Positions 26,415 through 36,195 are shown, counted from the stretch's first letter. The stretch: DNA of 64,000 nucleotides from Chryseobacterium defluvii (GCF_003634775.1 NZ_RBXB01000002.1:310001-374000); one strand, 5' to 3'. Numbers and translations: made by a program. Notes: generated by a model not told the origin, from the letters alone.

Positions 26415-28835
26415 TTATCCATTCCCGATTCTTTGCTTCAGATCTTCCGCGCCCCCTGTTTTTCTTGGTTGCCCGGCTTTTCCTGAGCCAAAGTTATAGG
26501 TATAGGAAAGTGTAACGACACGGCTGTCTCTTTCCACTACAAAATTTTCTATATAATTGTTGAATTTAGTTTGTGCTTTGGGATTGCTCGTAAAGAAAAT
26601 ATCATTGAACGCAAATTTAAGCGTACTGTTGTTCTTGAATTTCTTCTGAGCTCCGATGTTCAGGTACCAGTTGGGTTGCACATCCATATAGGCATAGACT
26701 TCTCTTGCTCTGTAATTTCCGGTAACCTCGGCGGTAAAGCCATTTCCAAGCTTAAATGAATTGATGCTGTTCAGGTTGAACGTAAAATTCCCTTTATTAT
26801 TGATCTGTGTTCCCGAAACGTTTCCGGTATATGCACCGTAATAGAAATTGGCACTGTTGTTCATATCCCACCATTTAGTCACTTTCACCGGAGCAATCAG
26901 ATACAGTCCGACATAGGAAGCAGAGCTCAGGTTATCATTGGTTTGTACGGTAATGTTCTCTCCGTTTTCAATGACAGGCTTTATCACGTCTGTAATATTA
27001 TCAGACGTTTTGCTGTAGCTTAAAGTGGCAAAATACTTATTACTGAAGCTATAAGTAAACTCATAATTCATGGTGGTTTGAGGATTCAGATCCGGATTTC
27101 CTGCTTTATAAGTAGTAGGGTCAAGATAGAATTTAAAAGGGTTTAACTGGTTATAGCTCGGTCTTGTGATTCTTCTGCTGAAATTAAGCTCCACATTATT
27201 TTTATCATTCAGATCGTATGAAAAAACAGCACTCGGGAAAATTTGCGTGTAGTTCTTTTTATTGATCTGATTCGTGGTGATCTGCGTTCCGGTTACATTC
27301 GTGTTCTCGACTCTTAGTCCGAAGGTAGAGCTGAACTTTTTCCATTTTTTAGAGACATTTCCATAAACAGCATTGATATTTTCTTCGTAGATATAATGAT
27401 TGGTTTTGCTTACATCCAGTACAGGAGTTCCCGAGCTTGCATCAAAGAACTGAAGATCGTTATCTGCTTTTACAAAGCTGGTTTTCGCCCCTCCTTCCAG
27501 TTTCCAATCTCCTTTCAGAGCCTTGGTAAGGTCGGATTTAAGAGAAAAAATATTTAAATTTCCATTGATGTCGCCTTTCAGAATATCCACGTTCTCCAGG
27601 TTTCCGGAAACCCCGTATGTTCTGGTATCAAAATTCTGTAAAGAAGTATTCGAATAATTGATGTAATCAAAATCGGTTGTGATTTCAGAGCCTAAAGAAT
27701 CGATAGTATATTTATGATTGAGGTTAAAGGAAGCATTTTTCCAATGGTCATGCGAACGGTTTTGGGTGGTAAAGCTGCCTGAGGGAAGATAATTGCTGCC
27801 CAAAATCTGGGATGAGTTATCACCTTTCGGATCAAATTTATTGCTGATAAACCCTACCGAGAATCCAAGAATATTTTTATCATTCATATAATAATCCATT
27901 CCGGCTTTGGCGATGTGATTCCTGAAGTTCAATTTTAAGAAATTATCCTGTACATAAGCTTTTTGGAAATTTCCATCATTATCAAAGAAATTTCTGTCCA
28001 GCATCAGGTGATTGAAAAATTCCCTGTAGGCAAAGCTGTAATTCGCAAAAACATTGATCTTCTTATTCCTGTGGTTAATGCTGAAGTTATTATTGTTTTT
28101 GATGAATCTTCCGGTTCCTAAGGCCACAGAAGCACTTCCGTTGGTTCCTTTTCTCTGGTCTTTTTTTAGTTTGATATTAATAATTGAAGTTCCTGCCGCA
28201 TCATATTTGGAAGACGGGTTGGTGATGAATTCAATTTTTTCCACGCTCGCAGAAGGAATTCCACGAAGATAATTGGCAAGGTCTGCTCCCGTCATAGGTG
28301 TATTTTTTCCGTCTACCTGTACCAGAAGATTACCTTTTCCTCGAAGGCTGATGTTGTCATTGCTGTCAATATTTACTCCCGGAGCTTTTTCTAGGACTTC
28401 AAATGCCGAATTTCCGGTGCTTGCAATGCTGTTTTCCACATTCAGGATCATTTTCCCTTCCTGTCTTTCGATATAGGGTTTGGTTTTCGTGATTGTTACG
28501 CCTTCGATTTGTTTTTCATTGAGCTGAATCTCAGGAAGAGTAGTGTTACCTGCTACGGCAATGGGTTCCGATCTGTAAGTTTCCGTTCCGTTTTTATTGA
28601 TTTTCACATAGTAATTTCCGGCGGCAAGATCATTAAAACTGAAACTTCCTTTCTGATCCGCAATTTCCGTTTTTACCAATTTATTTTCGGAATTGAATAA
28701 ATTGATTTCCATCTGATTCACCTCTGAGGAATTGATATTTCCCGACAGTGAAAAATCCTGTGTTGTCTGCGCAGAGAGCCTGCTGCTGAAAAAAGACAGG
28801 ATCCAAACAAAAATGAATAAAAATATTCTGGCCAT
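26415..28835 (-). CDS. TonB-receptor-like outer-membrane beta-barrel protein (OMP_b-brl_3 type)
   Basis: 806 residues. Signal peptide to ~22 (F-F-S-S-R-L-S-A-Q), a carboxypeptidase-regulatory-like beta domain (~25-105), a plug-like domain (GNSAFEVLEKAPGVNIDSND, then V-Q-V-D-G-K-N-T-P-M) and a barrel of aromatic-rich strands ending with VVTLSYTYNFGSG. Substrate unknown. Instead of ending on an aromatic residue, the chain runs ~18 residues past the last strand. It is 4 bases downstream of a MarR gene, so its expression is probably controlled by that regulator. Confidence 0.88.
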   Translation of the reverse strand: MARIFLFIFVWILSFFSSRLSAQTTQDFSLSGNINSSEVNQMEINLFNSENKLVKTEIADQKGSFSFNDLAAGNYYVKINKNGTETYRSEPIAVAGNTTLPEIQLNEKQIEGVTITKTKPYIERQEGKMILNVENSIASTGNSAFEVLEKAPGVNIDSNDNISLRGKGNLLVQVDGKNTPMTGADLANYLRGIPSASVEKIEFITNPSSKYDAAGTSIINIKLKKDQRKGTNGSASVALGTGRFIKNNNNFSINHRNKKINVFANYSFAYREFFNHLMLDRNFFDNDGNFQKAYVQDNFLKLNFRNHIAKAGMDYYMNDKNILGFSVGFISNKFDPKGDNSSQILGSNYLPSGSFTTQNRSHDHWKNASFNLNHKYTIDSLGSEITTDFDYINYSNTSLQNFDTRTYGVSGNLENVDILKGDINGNLNIFSLKSDLTKALKGDWKLEGGAKTSFVKADNDLQFFDASSGTPVLDVSKTNHYIYEENINAVYGNVSKKWKKFSSTFGLRVENTNVTGTQITTNQINKKNYTQIFPSAVFSYDLNDKNNVELNFSRRITRPSYNQLNPFKFYLDPTTYKAGNPDLNPQTTMNYEFTYSFSNKYFATLSYSKTSDNITDVIKPVIENGENITVQTNDNLSSASYVGLYLIAPVKVTKWWDMNNSANFYYGAYTGNVSGTQINNKGNFTFNLNSINSFKLGNGFTAEVTGNYRAREVYAYMDVQPNWYLNIGAQKKFKNNSTLKFAFNDIFFTSNPKAQTKFNNYIENFVVERDSRVVTLSYTYNFGSGKAGQPRKTGGAEDLKQRIGNG

Positions 28836-28839
28836 TGTT

Positions 28840-29280
28840 TTATTTTTTAGAATTTAAACAGTTGTCTGAAATGGTAAGTAATGCTGCATTCATAATTTCC
28901 AGCACTTTTCTTGAAATACCCTTTAAAGCAAGTTGTCTGTTACTTTCAATCAAGGTTTGAACTTCTTTGATGATCTTTATTCCCGATTCGGTTACTTCAA
29001 GATTGGATTTTCTCCTGTCTTCGGGGTGACTATGGCGAATGATAAATCCTGATTTTACCATAAGATCTATAATTCTTGTCACAGACGCATTATCCTTGAA
29101 AACCAGATCCCCGATTTCACTTTGTGTAATTCCGGGATTTTCAAGAATGGCTTTGATGATAAGCCATTGATCAATTGTAATATTGAAGCCGTTGGCTTTC
29201 AGTTGCCGTTGTGCATAGTTTCTGTATGATCTTATCGCCTTATCTATATTATAGAAGATGATCGAATTTAATTTTTCCAT
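28840..29280 (-). CDS. MarR family transcriptional regulator
   Basis: 146 residues, a full-length MarR: N-terminal dimerisation helices, helix-turn-helix (ENPGITQSEIGDLVFKDNAS, then V-T-R-I-I-D-L-M-V-K-S-G) and the wing S-H-P-E-D-R-R-K-S-N-L-E-V-T-E-S-G. It is the first gene of a two-gene operon with the outer-membrane barrel. Overlapping palindromes at 29304-29325, just upstream of the start, are likely its operator, so it would control its own operon. Confidence 0.9.
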   Translation of the reverse strand: MEKLNSIIFYNIDKAIRSYRNYAQRQLKANGFNITIDQWLIIKAILENPGITQSEIGDLVFKDNASVTRIIDLMVKSGFIIRHSHPEDRRKSNLEVTESGIKIIKEVQTLIESNRQLALKGISRKVLEIMNAALLTISDNCLNSKK

Positions 29281-29303
29281 AATTTCTTATTTAAATAATG
29301 ACT

Positions 29304-29325
29304 TATCAATTATTGATATATCAAT
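29304..29325 (-). promoter_or_regulatory. Overlapping palindromes, probable MarR operator
   Basis: The perfect 14-base palindrome ATTGATATATCAAT (29312-29325) overlaps a second one, TATCAA-TTA-TTGATA (29304-29318). They lie 24-45 bases before the MarR start. Assignment to this MarR protein is by position. Confidence 0.5.
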
Positions 29326-29389
29326 TAATTTGTTGCGTGAAATTTTATTTTGTTACAATCATGCTTGAAAAATTTTAAATATTTATTTT

Positions 29390-29568
29390 AACCACAAAAG
29401 GCACAAAAGTTTTTTGAACACGTTAGTTACTTAAGTTTCATGCTGAAATATATAAGAAGATCACGTAAGACTGAAATCAGAGGTTTCAAAAAACTCATGT
29501 GTACTCATAAATATTTACATTTTTAACTTTAAAATAACTTATGTGTTTTTATAAAAACTTATGTGGTT
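29390..29568 (-). repeat. Interspersed MITE-like repeat, copy B (best preserved)
   Basis: About 179 bases with terminal inverted repeats AACCACA / TGTGGTT. The conserved core at 29473-29505 is the reverse complement of the core in copy A with few changes. It fills most of the 330-base gap upstream of the MarR gene. It has no coding capacity. Confidence 0.65.
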
Positions 29569-29577
29569 ATATTCAAA

Positions 29578-29605
29578 TAAAAACCACCGTATCAACGATG
29601 GTTTT
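29578..29605 (-). terminator. Rho-independent terminator of the ABC/M1 operon
   Basis: On the minus strand the stem AAAACCATCGT / ACGGTGGTTTT (one G-T pair) with a 4-base loop ends in a T run, directly after the stop of the permease-peptidase gene. Confidence 0.8.
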
Positions 29606-29609
29606 CAAT

Positions 29610-32600
29610 TTATATAGTTGTGAATAATTGGGTGATTTTCTTTTTTATATGTTCGTCCGGAGCGATTTTATAGAATTCTTTGAGAAGATCTAAACTGGTT
29701 GGTTTTTTAGGATATCTGTTATTCAGAAGGAAGTTTTTCAAAGCTAGATTCACCTTTTCTTCACCGACCAGCTCACTTAGTTTTACCATCATAACGGCAC
29801 CTTTGGAATAAGATATATGGGTATTGTTTCCGGTTACTTTATAGATCGGCTGCTCCTGCGACAATCCCTTTTCATTATTATAGATCTGTTCATGAACTTT
29901 TATTCTTTCCTTCATTTTCCTCTGTCCATGCATTTTTTTGTACAGCATCATTTCGGTGTACATGGCAAGAGTTTCGGTAAGCATTGTTGAGCCTTCCCTG
30001 TCATCAGGATCAATCTGGCTGTTTCCCCACCAGAGATGGGAGAGTTCGTGGCCTGCAAGCTCATTAATAACATCCTGTTCCTCATCTGCATGAATGTTCG
30101 CATGGAAAACCATATCTTCAGGCATAAAAATAGCGGAAGGATAGGCTGTCGCAGCAAAACCTCTGGTAAATGAGGATATTTCTGCAAAACTGATGGTTTT
30201 GAAAGGGTAATTCCCAAAATTCTGTATGCAATAGTCCAGTGAAAGTTTAGCATTCCGGATAAGATGGTCTACATTTTCATCATGCTTTTCGTGGTAGAAA
30301 ACATGGATCATAATACCTTTATGATGGATGCTTTTTTGCCTGTATTTTGCTGAAGATACGGCAAAACGAAACGGAATGCCATTCGCTTTATATTGAAAGA
30401 ATTTTCTTTCTCCTCTGGTAAACTGGTCAGTAAGATCTCCTGTCCCGATTGCAGTCTGGTCTTTTTCCGTAGAAATAACCATATTTAAATTGATAAAATC
30501 TTTCCTGAACACTTCCGGCGCTTCAGCCTGCTTCAAGCTTTGCTGTTTTCCAAGCCTGAATTCATCCCTTTTTTTCTGATCCTCGATTTCATTGTCTTTC
30601 TGATACCCAATCACGGGATAATATCTGCTGATCCTCATGAAAGAACCGTTTTCTATCATAGCGTTAAATGATTCATGACCATTGACTGCAAACCATTGAT
30701 AAGAAATTCTGAAATCCAGACGGGCTGTTTCATTAGGCATTAATGGCTTGTTTAAAAGGATCTCTGTAACGGCCTTACTCATTCTCCGGGTTTCTGAATT
30801 GGTTTGAATAATTGCTTCATCGATCTGCAGATCCGGATGGAAATTGATGAGAATCTTATCAATAGATTGATCAGACTGATTGATCAAGGTATATGTTCCC
30901 GTAATCTCATAAGAATTTTCTGAAGGATGAAGATCGATTTTGGTCAGGACATCCGTAATCACGGGTTGTGGAAGATTTTCGTAGTGACGGAATGCTTTCT
31001 CATAATGAGCAGCTTTTACCATCTCTTCCTCTTTATTTTGCGGAGAATAGCCTTTCATAAATAAGCTTCCTGTAAAAGCACCCATCATTAATAAAACGAG
31101 AGGAAAAACAGCTTTTTTGAAACTCCATTTTTGGGTTTTAGCCATTTTATTTATCATCCATAAAAGAACCATAATGCCCAATCCGGATAAAAGCCTTTCT
31201 GCAAAGGCTACTGAATACACTCCATACCCATTAAAATCGCTGTATGTACCTTTATAATCTGAAAATATTCTCAGTAACGGATAAAGAATAATTTTCTTTG
31301 AAATGGGCGTCGCCGCCATAATCAGAAGTAAAACAGAAATACCTAAAGCCACAAACCTGTTCCTGATATTATCATTGATGAGCAAAACAAAGCCTGAAAA
31401 AAGAATAATTGGAAATGTATTGAAAAGAATAGTCCCCAAATAAGCGGTCCAGTCTATGTGAAAGTAATGGTAGGTTAACTGAAAAACTAAGCCCTCAAGA
31501 ATTAATATTCCGCTGAAAAAGAAAAGTAAAATACTGATGGATAAGAAATGACCGGCTAATTTATTTTTGTAAAAATAAGTACTTCTTTCAATCAGGGAGA
31601 ATCCTGAAGAATGGCTCCTCCAATAAAGATCATTGATGAAATAAGCCGCAATAAACAAGCCGAAAAGATGAAAGTTTTCTGAAATGGTGGTTGCCATCAA
31701 GCCCGAGCTTGCATATTTTTGCGGAAGGCGGATTCCTTTTTCTATTTCGGCATACATTTCCATTCCTACAAAGAAAAGTAATAGTATTGAAGCTGCTACG
31801 ATGGCAATGCTTTTAAAAAGATAGATCAGGTCAATCTTTGCAAAAGACAGGATAGACTGTAAAGCAGAAACATTGTTGAAGTGTAGAGAAGAAACGGTGT
31901 ATGTTTCTGAATGGGTGTCTGAAAACACAGAATTGAGTTCCGTTTTTCTCTTCTTTTTGCCTGAAAAATGGGAAAAAGAAAAGAGACGGTAGGAGAGTAT
32001 TAAAAATACAACCGAAATAATCAGAAAAATGACCCTGTTCGATAATAAATACCAGGATAAAGGGATGGTTAATTCGTTCTTTTCCCAAGCGGAAAGATTT
32101 CTGCCTTCATAAAAATAGGCGGATAAGCCAAAAGGGTCTGTCAATGCAGATAATTGCTGGGATTCTAAGGATTGAGGAATACTTCCTGCCATAAATGGAG
32201 AATTGGAAAATAACAGGATGACCATATACAGTACATAAAGCAGTAAACCACCAATAACCACCATGAGTTTTTTCTTTATGATCAGGGAAATGAAAAATAA
32301 AAAGCTACAGACCAAAAGACAATTGATGCATCCGAAAATTAAAAAGGGAAATAGATAATGCCAAAGATTAAAAAGGGGCTGTATCTCGCTTCCGGCACGC
32401 ATATTCTGACCGATTATAAAGCCGATCATTAAAAAAGTAAAGCTTAAAAAAGTCTGTAAAAAATAAGTATAAAATCTTCCTTCTACATAATCCCATTTTG
32501 AAAATGGAAGTGAAAACAGGATATGGTCGAATTTTGAATCCTGATCTTTAAAAAGCTGCTGACTGGCAAAAATAGTAGCGAAAAATATGATGGACAAACT

Positions 32601-32777
32601 CAACATTCCGGTCATAAAGCCAATGGTATAAGGGGAGTTCAGATAAATACCTTCCCCGACGGTGAGATTGAATTTATTTCCACAGAATATTCCTGAAAAT
32701 ATCAGAATCAGGGCAATAAGATAAGTTAGCCAATGCTTTGTACTGCGTTGGGCTTCAAATAAGAATATAGCGTTCAT
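29610..32777 (-). CDS. ABC transporter permease fused to an M1-family aminopeptidase domain
   Basis: 1055 residues. The N-terminal ~560 hold about a dozen membrane segments of the ABC-2 permease type. The C-terminal ~480 form a gluzincin peptidase: zinc motif H-E-L-S-H-L-W-W-G-N followed ~18 residues later by the third ligand Glu in L-T-E-T-L-A-M-Y-T-E, with FAATAYPSAIFMPEDM upstream, where M1 enzymes have G-A-M-E-N. It starts 2 bases after its ABC ATPase gene. The known family is annotated permease/M1 aminopeptidase; the substrate is unknown. The peptidase part probably faces the periplasm. Confidence 0.9.
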   Translation of the reverse strand: MNAIFLFEAQRSTKHWLTYLIALILIFSGIFCGNKFNLTVGEGIYLNSPYTIGFMTGMLSLSIIFFATIFASQQLFKDQDSKFDHILFSLPFSKWDYVEGRFYTYFLQTFLSFTFLMIGFIIGQNMRAGSEIQPLFNLWHYLFPFLIFGCINCLLVCSFLFFISLIIKKKLMVVIGGLLLYVLYMVILLFSNSPFMAGSIPQSLESQQLSALTDPFGLSAYFYEGRNLSAWEKNELTIPLSWYLLSNRVIFLIISVVFLILSYRLFSFSHFSGKKKRKTELNSVFSDTHSETYTVSSLHFNNVSALQSILSFAKIDLIYLFKSIAIVAASILLLFFVGMEMYAEIEKGIRLPQKYASSGLMATTISENFHLFGLFIAAYFINDLYWRSHSSGFSLIERSTYFYKNKLAGHFLSISILLFFFSGILILEGLVFQLTYHYFHIDWTAYLGTILFNTFPIILFSGFVLLINDNIRNRFVALGISVLLLIMAATPISKKIILYPLLRIFSDYKGTYSDFNGYGVYSVAFAERLLSGLGIMVLLWMINKMAKTQKWSFKKAVFPLVLLMMGAFTGSLFMKGYSPQNKEEEMVKAAHYEKAFRHYENLPQPVITDVLTKIDLHPSENSYEITGTYTLINQSDQSIDKILINFHPDLQIDEAIIQTNSETRRMSKAVTEILLNKPLMPNETARLDFRISYQWFAVNGHESFNAMIENGSFMRISRYYPVIGYQKDNEIEDQKKRDEFRLGKQQSLKQAEAPEVFRKDFINLNMVISTEKDQTAIGTGDLTDQFTRGERKFFQYKANGIPFRFAVSSAKYRQKSIHHKGIMIHVFYHEKHDENVDHLIRNAKLSLDYCIQNFGNYPFKTISFAEISSFTRGFAATAYPSAIFMPEDMVFHANIHADEEQDVINELAGHELSHLWWGNSQIDPDDREGSTMLTETLAMYTEMMLYKKMHGQRKMKERIKVHEQIYNNEKGLSQEQPIYKVTGNNTHISYSKGAVMMVKLSELVGEEKVNLALKNFLLNNRYPKKPTSLDLLKEFYKIAPDEHIKKKITQLFTTI

Positions 32778-32779
32778 GA

Positions 32780-33652
32780 TTACATTTTTTGGGTGAGGGA
32801 ATGAAAGTAGACGTGCTCCAATAAAGGATTTACAGGGATAAATTCTTTAGGCTCTACTTCTGAGAACGTGGTAATGTGCAATTCTCTTTCAATCAGTTGT
32901 TGACTGATGATTTGGTATTCCGAATGGTAATTGTTCAACTCATTTTTATCAATGGATTTCGACCAGATTTTCTGATCGAGTTGTGCGATCAATTCATTGG
33001 GTTTTCCTTTTTTCAGGAGCTCTCCTTTATTCATGATGGCCATTTCTGAACAGAGATTCCGGACATCTTCCACGAGATGGGTGGAAAGAATAACAATGAC
33101 TTCTTTACTGATGTCATTCAGCAGGGAATTGAAGCGGTTGCGTTCTTCGGGATCGAGACCTGCGGTAGGCTCGTCTACAATAATAATTTTAGGATTTCCC
33201 AATAATGCCTGTGCCACTCCGAAACGCTGTCTCATTCCTCCGGAAAACGTATGAACTTCTTTGTTTCTGAAATCGGAAAGGTTCACTTTTTCAAGCAGGC
33301 TTAAAATCTGATTTTTGCGTTCGGAACGGTCTTTAATGCCCTTTAACATAGCAATATGTTCCAGAAGATCAAATGCGGAAATTTTCGGATATACTCCAAA
33401 ATCCTGTGGTAAGAAACCAAGATTTTGTTTGATGTAATCAGGATTTTTGGAAATATTGATTCCGTTGAATATGATATTCCCTGAAGTAGGTTTCTGAAGA
33501 CCTACAATTGTTTTCATTAAGGAAGATTTTCCGGCTCCGTTGGGACCTAAAAGTCCGAACATCCCGTTTCCGATTTCCAGAGAAATATTCTTAATGGCTT
33601 GAAAACCATTTTTATAGGTGAGGCTGAGGTTGTTGATGGATAAAGTGTTCAT
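32780..33652 (-). CDS. ABC transporter ATP-binding protein
   Basis: 290 residues from ATG 33652 (MNTLSINNLSLTYKNG); an in-frame ATG at 33694 is less likely. Walker A GPNGAGKSS, Q-loop L-P-Q-D-F-G-V, signature T-F-S-G-G-M-R-Q-R and Walker B I-I-I-V-D-E-P-T-A-G-L-D are intact, followed by the switch His (STHLVEDV). The C-terminal ~70 residues are a typical extension of ABC-2 exporters. It pairs with the permease-peptidase fusion downstream (2-base gap). Confidence 0.93.
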   Translation of the reverse strand: MNTLSINNLSLTYKNGFQAIKNISLEIGNGMFGLLGPNGAGKSSLMKTIVGLQKPTSGNIIFNGINISKNPDYIKQNLGFLPQDFGVYPKISAFDLLEHIAMLKGIKDRSERKNQILSLLEKVNLSDFRNKEVHTFSGGMRQRFGVAQALLGNPKIIIVDEPTAGLDPEERNRFNSLLNDISKEVIVILSTHLVEDVRNLCSEMAIMNKGELLKKGKPNELIAQLDQKIWSKSIDKNELNNYHSEYQIISQQLIERELHITTFSEVEPKEFIPVNPLLEHVYFHSLTQKM

Positions 33653-33728
33653 ATTGTTGAATTTGGATAATAGAAGGACAGGCAATGTTTCCATTGCTTT
33701 TAAAAATTGGACGATAAAATTTTAGTTT

Positions 33729-33781
33729 AACCACAAAAGATACAACAGCTTTTGAGGTTGCTGAATTGATAAGTTTAAAAG
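33729..33781 (+). repeat. Partial copy D of the interspersed repeat
   Basis: About 50 bases beginning AACCACAAAAG, as in copies B and C, then diverging. Only one end of the element is recognisable. Confidence 0.4.
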
Positions 33782-33793
33782 TTTATAGTATGA

Positions 33794-33997
33794 TCATTCT
33801 TTATATTCTAAAATGTCTCCCGGCTGACATTCCAGTATCTTGCAGATCGCTTCCAGAGTATCGAAACGGACCCCTTTGGCTTTGCCCGTTTTCAGGATGG
33901 AAAGATTGACGGGCGTGATTCCCAGTTTTTCTGCCAATTCTTTACTCTGCATTTTACGTTTGGCAAGCATCACATCTAAGTTGACTATAATTGACAT
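33794..33997 (-). CDS. Small XRE-type helix-turn-helix regulator
   Basis: 67 residues from ATG 33997 (MSIIVNLDVMLAKRKMQSKE); the open frame extends upstream, but those residues overlap the DUF2975 gene. The HTH (SKELAEKLGITPVNLSILKT) and the closing A-I-C-K-I-L-E-C-Q-P-G-D-I-L-E-Y are typical of the Cro/CI type found with DUF2975. The start is 2 bases past the end of the DUF2975 gene. A coupled regulator for its membrane partner is likely. Confidence 0.92.
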   Translation of the reverse strand: MSIIVNLDVMLAKRKMQSKELAEKLGITPVNLSILKTGKAKGVRFDTLEAICKILECQPGDILEYKE

Positions 33998-33998
33998 T

Positions 33999-34514
33999 CT
34001 ATATAAATAAATCTTGTTCGTTTTGCAAATGTAATCCTTGCGTAAAAATATTCGCAAGAAATAAACAGAATATTCCCAGCATGAAATGGATAAAAACCAG
34101 TCCCCATATTATGCTTTCCACCTCCACAAAGAAGCTTGCGATAATCACCATTGGTAATGGAAAGAAAATATTATATATGTAAAATCTTTTCAATTGCACC
34201 GTATTTTCTTTGGTAAATAATTTCGACTGAAAGAAAACTTTAAAAACTTTGGCGGAAAGCCAAAAGAAAATTCCATATCCCGTTAAAACCATTAAAAAAG
34301 AGAAGATGATATACGGATAATTGTTCTCTATATTTAGAAAAGGTTTTTCCGTCAATGGATAGTTGATGTGTAAATATTTATTTTGATTGTAAGGGGTAAT
34401 TTCAAAACCTGTAATCAGACAAATGAATGAATACAGTGCCGTAAGCAAATAACCCACGGATAATATCAGGCAAATGTAATAGAGGATTCTTGAAATAATT
34501 TTAGTCTGGTCCAT
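33999..34514 (-). CDS. DUF2975 family membrane protein
   Basis: 171 residues with four membrane segments (at ~12-35, ~68-92, ~115-132, ~138-158). The pattern F-F-W-L-S-A-K-V-F-K plus F-T-K-E-N-T-V-Q-L-K-R and the XRE partner are characteristic of DUF2975. Function unknown; such pairs are common in Bacteroidota. A good promoter precedes it at 34541-34569. Confidence 0.87.
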   Translation of the reverse strand: MDQTKIISRILYYICLILSVGYLLTALYSFICLITGFEITPYNQNKYLHINYPLTEKPFLNIENNYPYIIFSFLMVLTGYGIFFWLSAKVFKVFFQSKLFTKENTVQLKRFYIYNIFFPLPMVIIASFFVEVESIIWGLVFIHFMLGIFCLFLANIFTQGLHLQNEQDLFI

Positions 34515-34540
34515 GTCAAAAAAATAATGAATTGATATTG

Positions 34541-34569
34541 CAAATGTATAATTAATTATCGTAAAACAA
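34541..34569 (-). promoter_or_regulatory. Promoter of the DUF2975/XRE pair
   Basis: Minus strand: -33 TTG (34569-34567) and -7 TACATTTG (34548-34541) with an 18-base spacer. Confidence 0.7.
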
Positions 34570-34677
34570 TAATTATTTTAAATAAAAATTTATTTTATTA
34601 ATATTTTATTTCAGATAAACCCGGATAAAATCTTACGGTATAACAGTTTTTAATTAATTTAGAATAAATTTTTTGCA

Positions 34678-35031
34678 ATGGCCTATAGTATTGAACTTGC
34701 AGACAGGGTCCGTGAAAGGCTCTCAGAGATCCCAGACCTTGAGATTGTCGAGAAAAAGATGTTCAGCGGTTTATCTTTCCTGGTGAACGGTAAAATGTGT
34801 ATCAATGTGAGCCATGACAACCTGATGTGCCGGTATCATCCGGATCTGGAAGAGGAAGTTACAAGGAGAAAAGGATTCTTACCTATGATCATGAAAGGAA
34901 AGCAGCTTAAAGGATACTGTTATGTGGAGCCTGAAGGCTTTCAAAAACGCGAAGATTTTGAATACTGGATAAAAATATGTCTGGATTATAATGAAGTGGC
35001 TAAAGCTTCAAAGAAATCAAGGAAGAAATAA
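34678..35031 (+). CDS. TfoX/Sxy N-terminal domain protein
   Basis: 117 residues, a lone TfoX_N domain: V-E-K-K-M-F-S-G-L-S-F-L-V-N-G-K-M near residue 25, then the C-x-x-V-E-P-E-G-F block and a Lys-rich tail. In gamma-proteobacteria TfoX/Sxy promotes competence; single-domain forms in Bacteroidota have no assigned role. It stands alone, next to the DUF2975 promoter and before a short interspersed repeat. Confidence 0.87.
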   Translation: MAYSIELADRVRERLSEIPDLEIVEKKMFSGLSFLVNGKMCINVSHDNLMCRYHPDLEEEVTRRKGFLPMIMKGKQLKGYCYVEPEGFQKREDFEYWIKICLDYNEVAKASKKSRKK

Positions 35032-35046
35032 CCACGATCACTATAA

Positions 35047-35079
35047 ACAATTGTCATTCTGGACGAAGTGAAGAATCTC
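35047..35079 (+). repeat. Short interspersed repeat, copy 1
   Basis: Begins ACAATTGTCATTCTG and ends GAAGAATCTC. A second copy lies at 52104-52136 with a few differences, one base insertion among them. Confidence 0.6.
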
Positions 35080-35103
35080 TCAATTTTTAATACTGTGAAG
35101 ATA

Positions 35104-36195
35104 TTAATGATACAATTCTTCTCTGATTTTAACCAAAATTTTTTCTGTCCTTTTTAAATCCGGATAATCAGGAAGAGTAGAAATACTATAATAATGCTCG
35201 ATAGATTGTATTAAGTCCTCTGCTTTCTTCATAACTGCTTCATAGGACCAGTTTCCTGCTTTAATATCCAGTAATTCATCGCGGTTATCCACACGGATCT
35301 GTAAAGAGCCTGTTTTGAAAATATGCTCGCAGGATTGCAACAGACGGATCGTATGCATCATATTTTTGCTGTCGTAATTCTGCCCATGCTGCTGATTTAC
35401 ATTATAGCGGTCTTCATTCCGTTCCAAGACCCATTTCCAGTATTCACGGTAATCCTTGCAGTACGTGGAGTAGGCGTCGAGGTTACAAAACAAGTATGCG
35501 ATTGATTTTTCTTCTTTCGGAACAGAGGAAACAGAAACCTGATTGGCTTCTTCGTTCTGAATAATTCCTTTATAACCTAGGTTTCCGGATTCATCGTAGA
35601 AAACCGCAAACATTCCTTTGGTATTGTCAACGCTCACCAATCCGCATTTTTCCTGAGAAAGACCACCCCGTCCTACGGACACCCCTCCGGCGGAGGGGAA
35701 TTCACTGAGCCATTTTTTCAACGGAACAGAACCGTGATTCTGTAAAACATAACAGAAATCAAGAATGGATTTTCTTTCTTTATCTATTGGATTCAGGATC
35801 TTCTTATTGAGTCCTTTTGCTTTTTTGATCTGCGAAACCGCATAGCCTGCAAACGTATCTTTACATAATTTGGAGAGGAAATCCTCAGGTTTCAACAGAC
35901 CCATCAATGGATTTTTCCGCAAAATACAGTCTTCCGGGCTTGCCAGAATTTCCAGAATATTAGGATTGTTTTTTTGCAGCAGTTCTACCAATCTTCCGAT
36001 CTCAAAATAGGTAATGTCGTTGGTTTCATTAGAGATTTGTGGAGTATAATTAAGCCCATAGAATTCTTCTTTCGGTAAATAATATACTCCACGGATATCC
36101 GTATCTGAGTTTTCAGTAGCTAATCCGAAAGAACGGCTTCCGGAGATGGCTTCGAAGAGGATGAGGTGTTGGGATTTTATGGTTTGGATGGTCAT
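35104..36195 (-). CDS. RlaP-like nucleotidyltransferase (RNA-repair associated), paralogue 1
   Basis: 363 residues. The polymerase-beta-type motif G-S-R-S-F-G-L-A-T-E-N-S-D-T-D-I-R-G (residues ~18-35) gives the G-S and D-x-D metal ligands. The long helical C-terminal region fits the RlaP family (PF10127), which comparative genomics links to RtcB RNA repair. A second member lies at 39860 and RtcB at 42639. Its promoter region holds a weaker copy of the palindrome seen before those two genes. The nucleotide and RNA substrate are unknown. Confidence 0.82.
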   Translation of the reverse strand: MTIQTIKSQHLILFEAISGSRSFGLATENSDTDIRGVYYLPKEEFYGLNYTPQISNETNDITYFEIGRLVELLQKNNPNILEILASPEDCILRKNPLMGLLKPEDFLSKLCKDTFAGYAVSQIKKAKGLNKKILNPIDKERKSILDFCYVLQNHGSVPLKKWLSEFPSAGGVSVGRGGLSQEKCGLVSVDNTKGMFAVFYDESGNLGYKGIIQNEEANQVSVSSVPKEEKSIAYLFCNLDAYSTYCKDYREYWKWVLERNEDRYNVNQQHGQNYDSKNMMHTIRLLQSCEHIFKTGSLQIRVDNRDELLDIKAGNWSYEAVMKKAEDLIQSIEHYYSISTLPDYPDLKRTEKILVKIREELYH

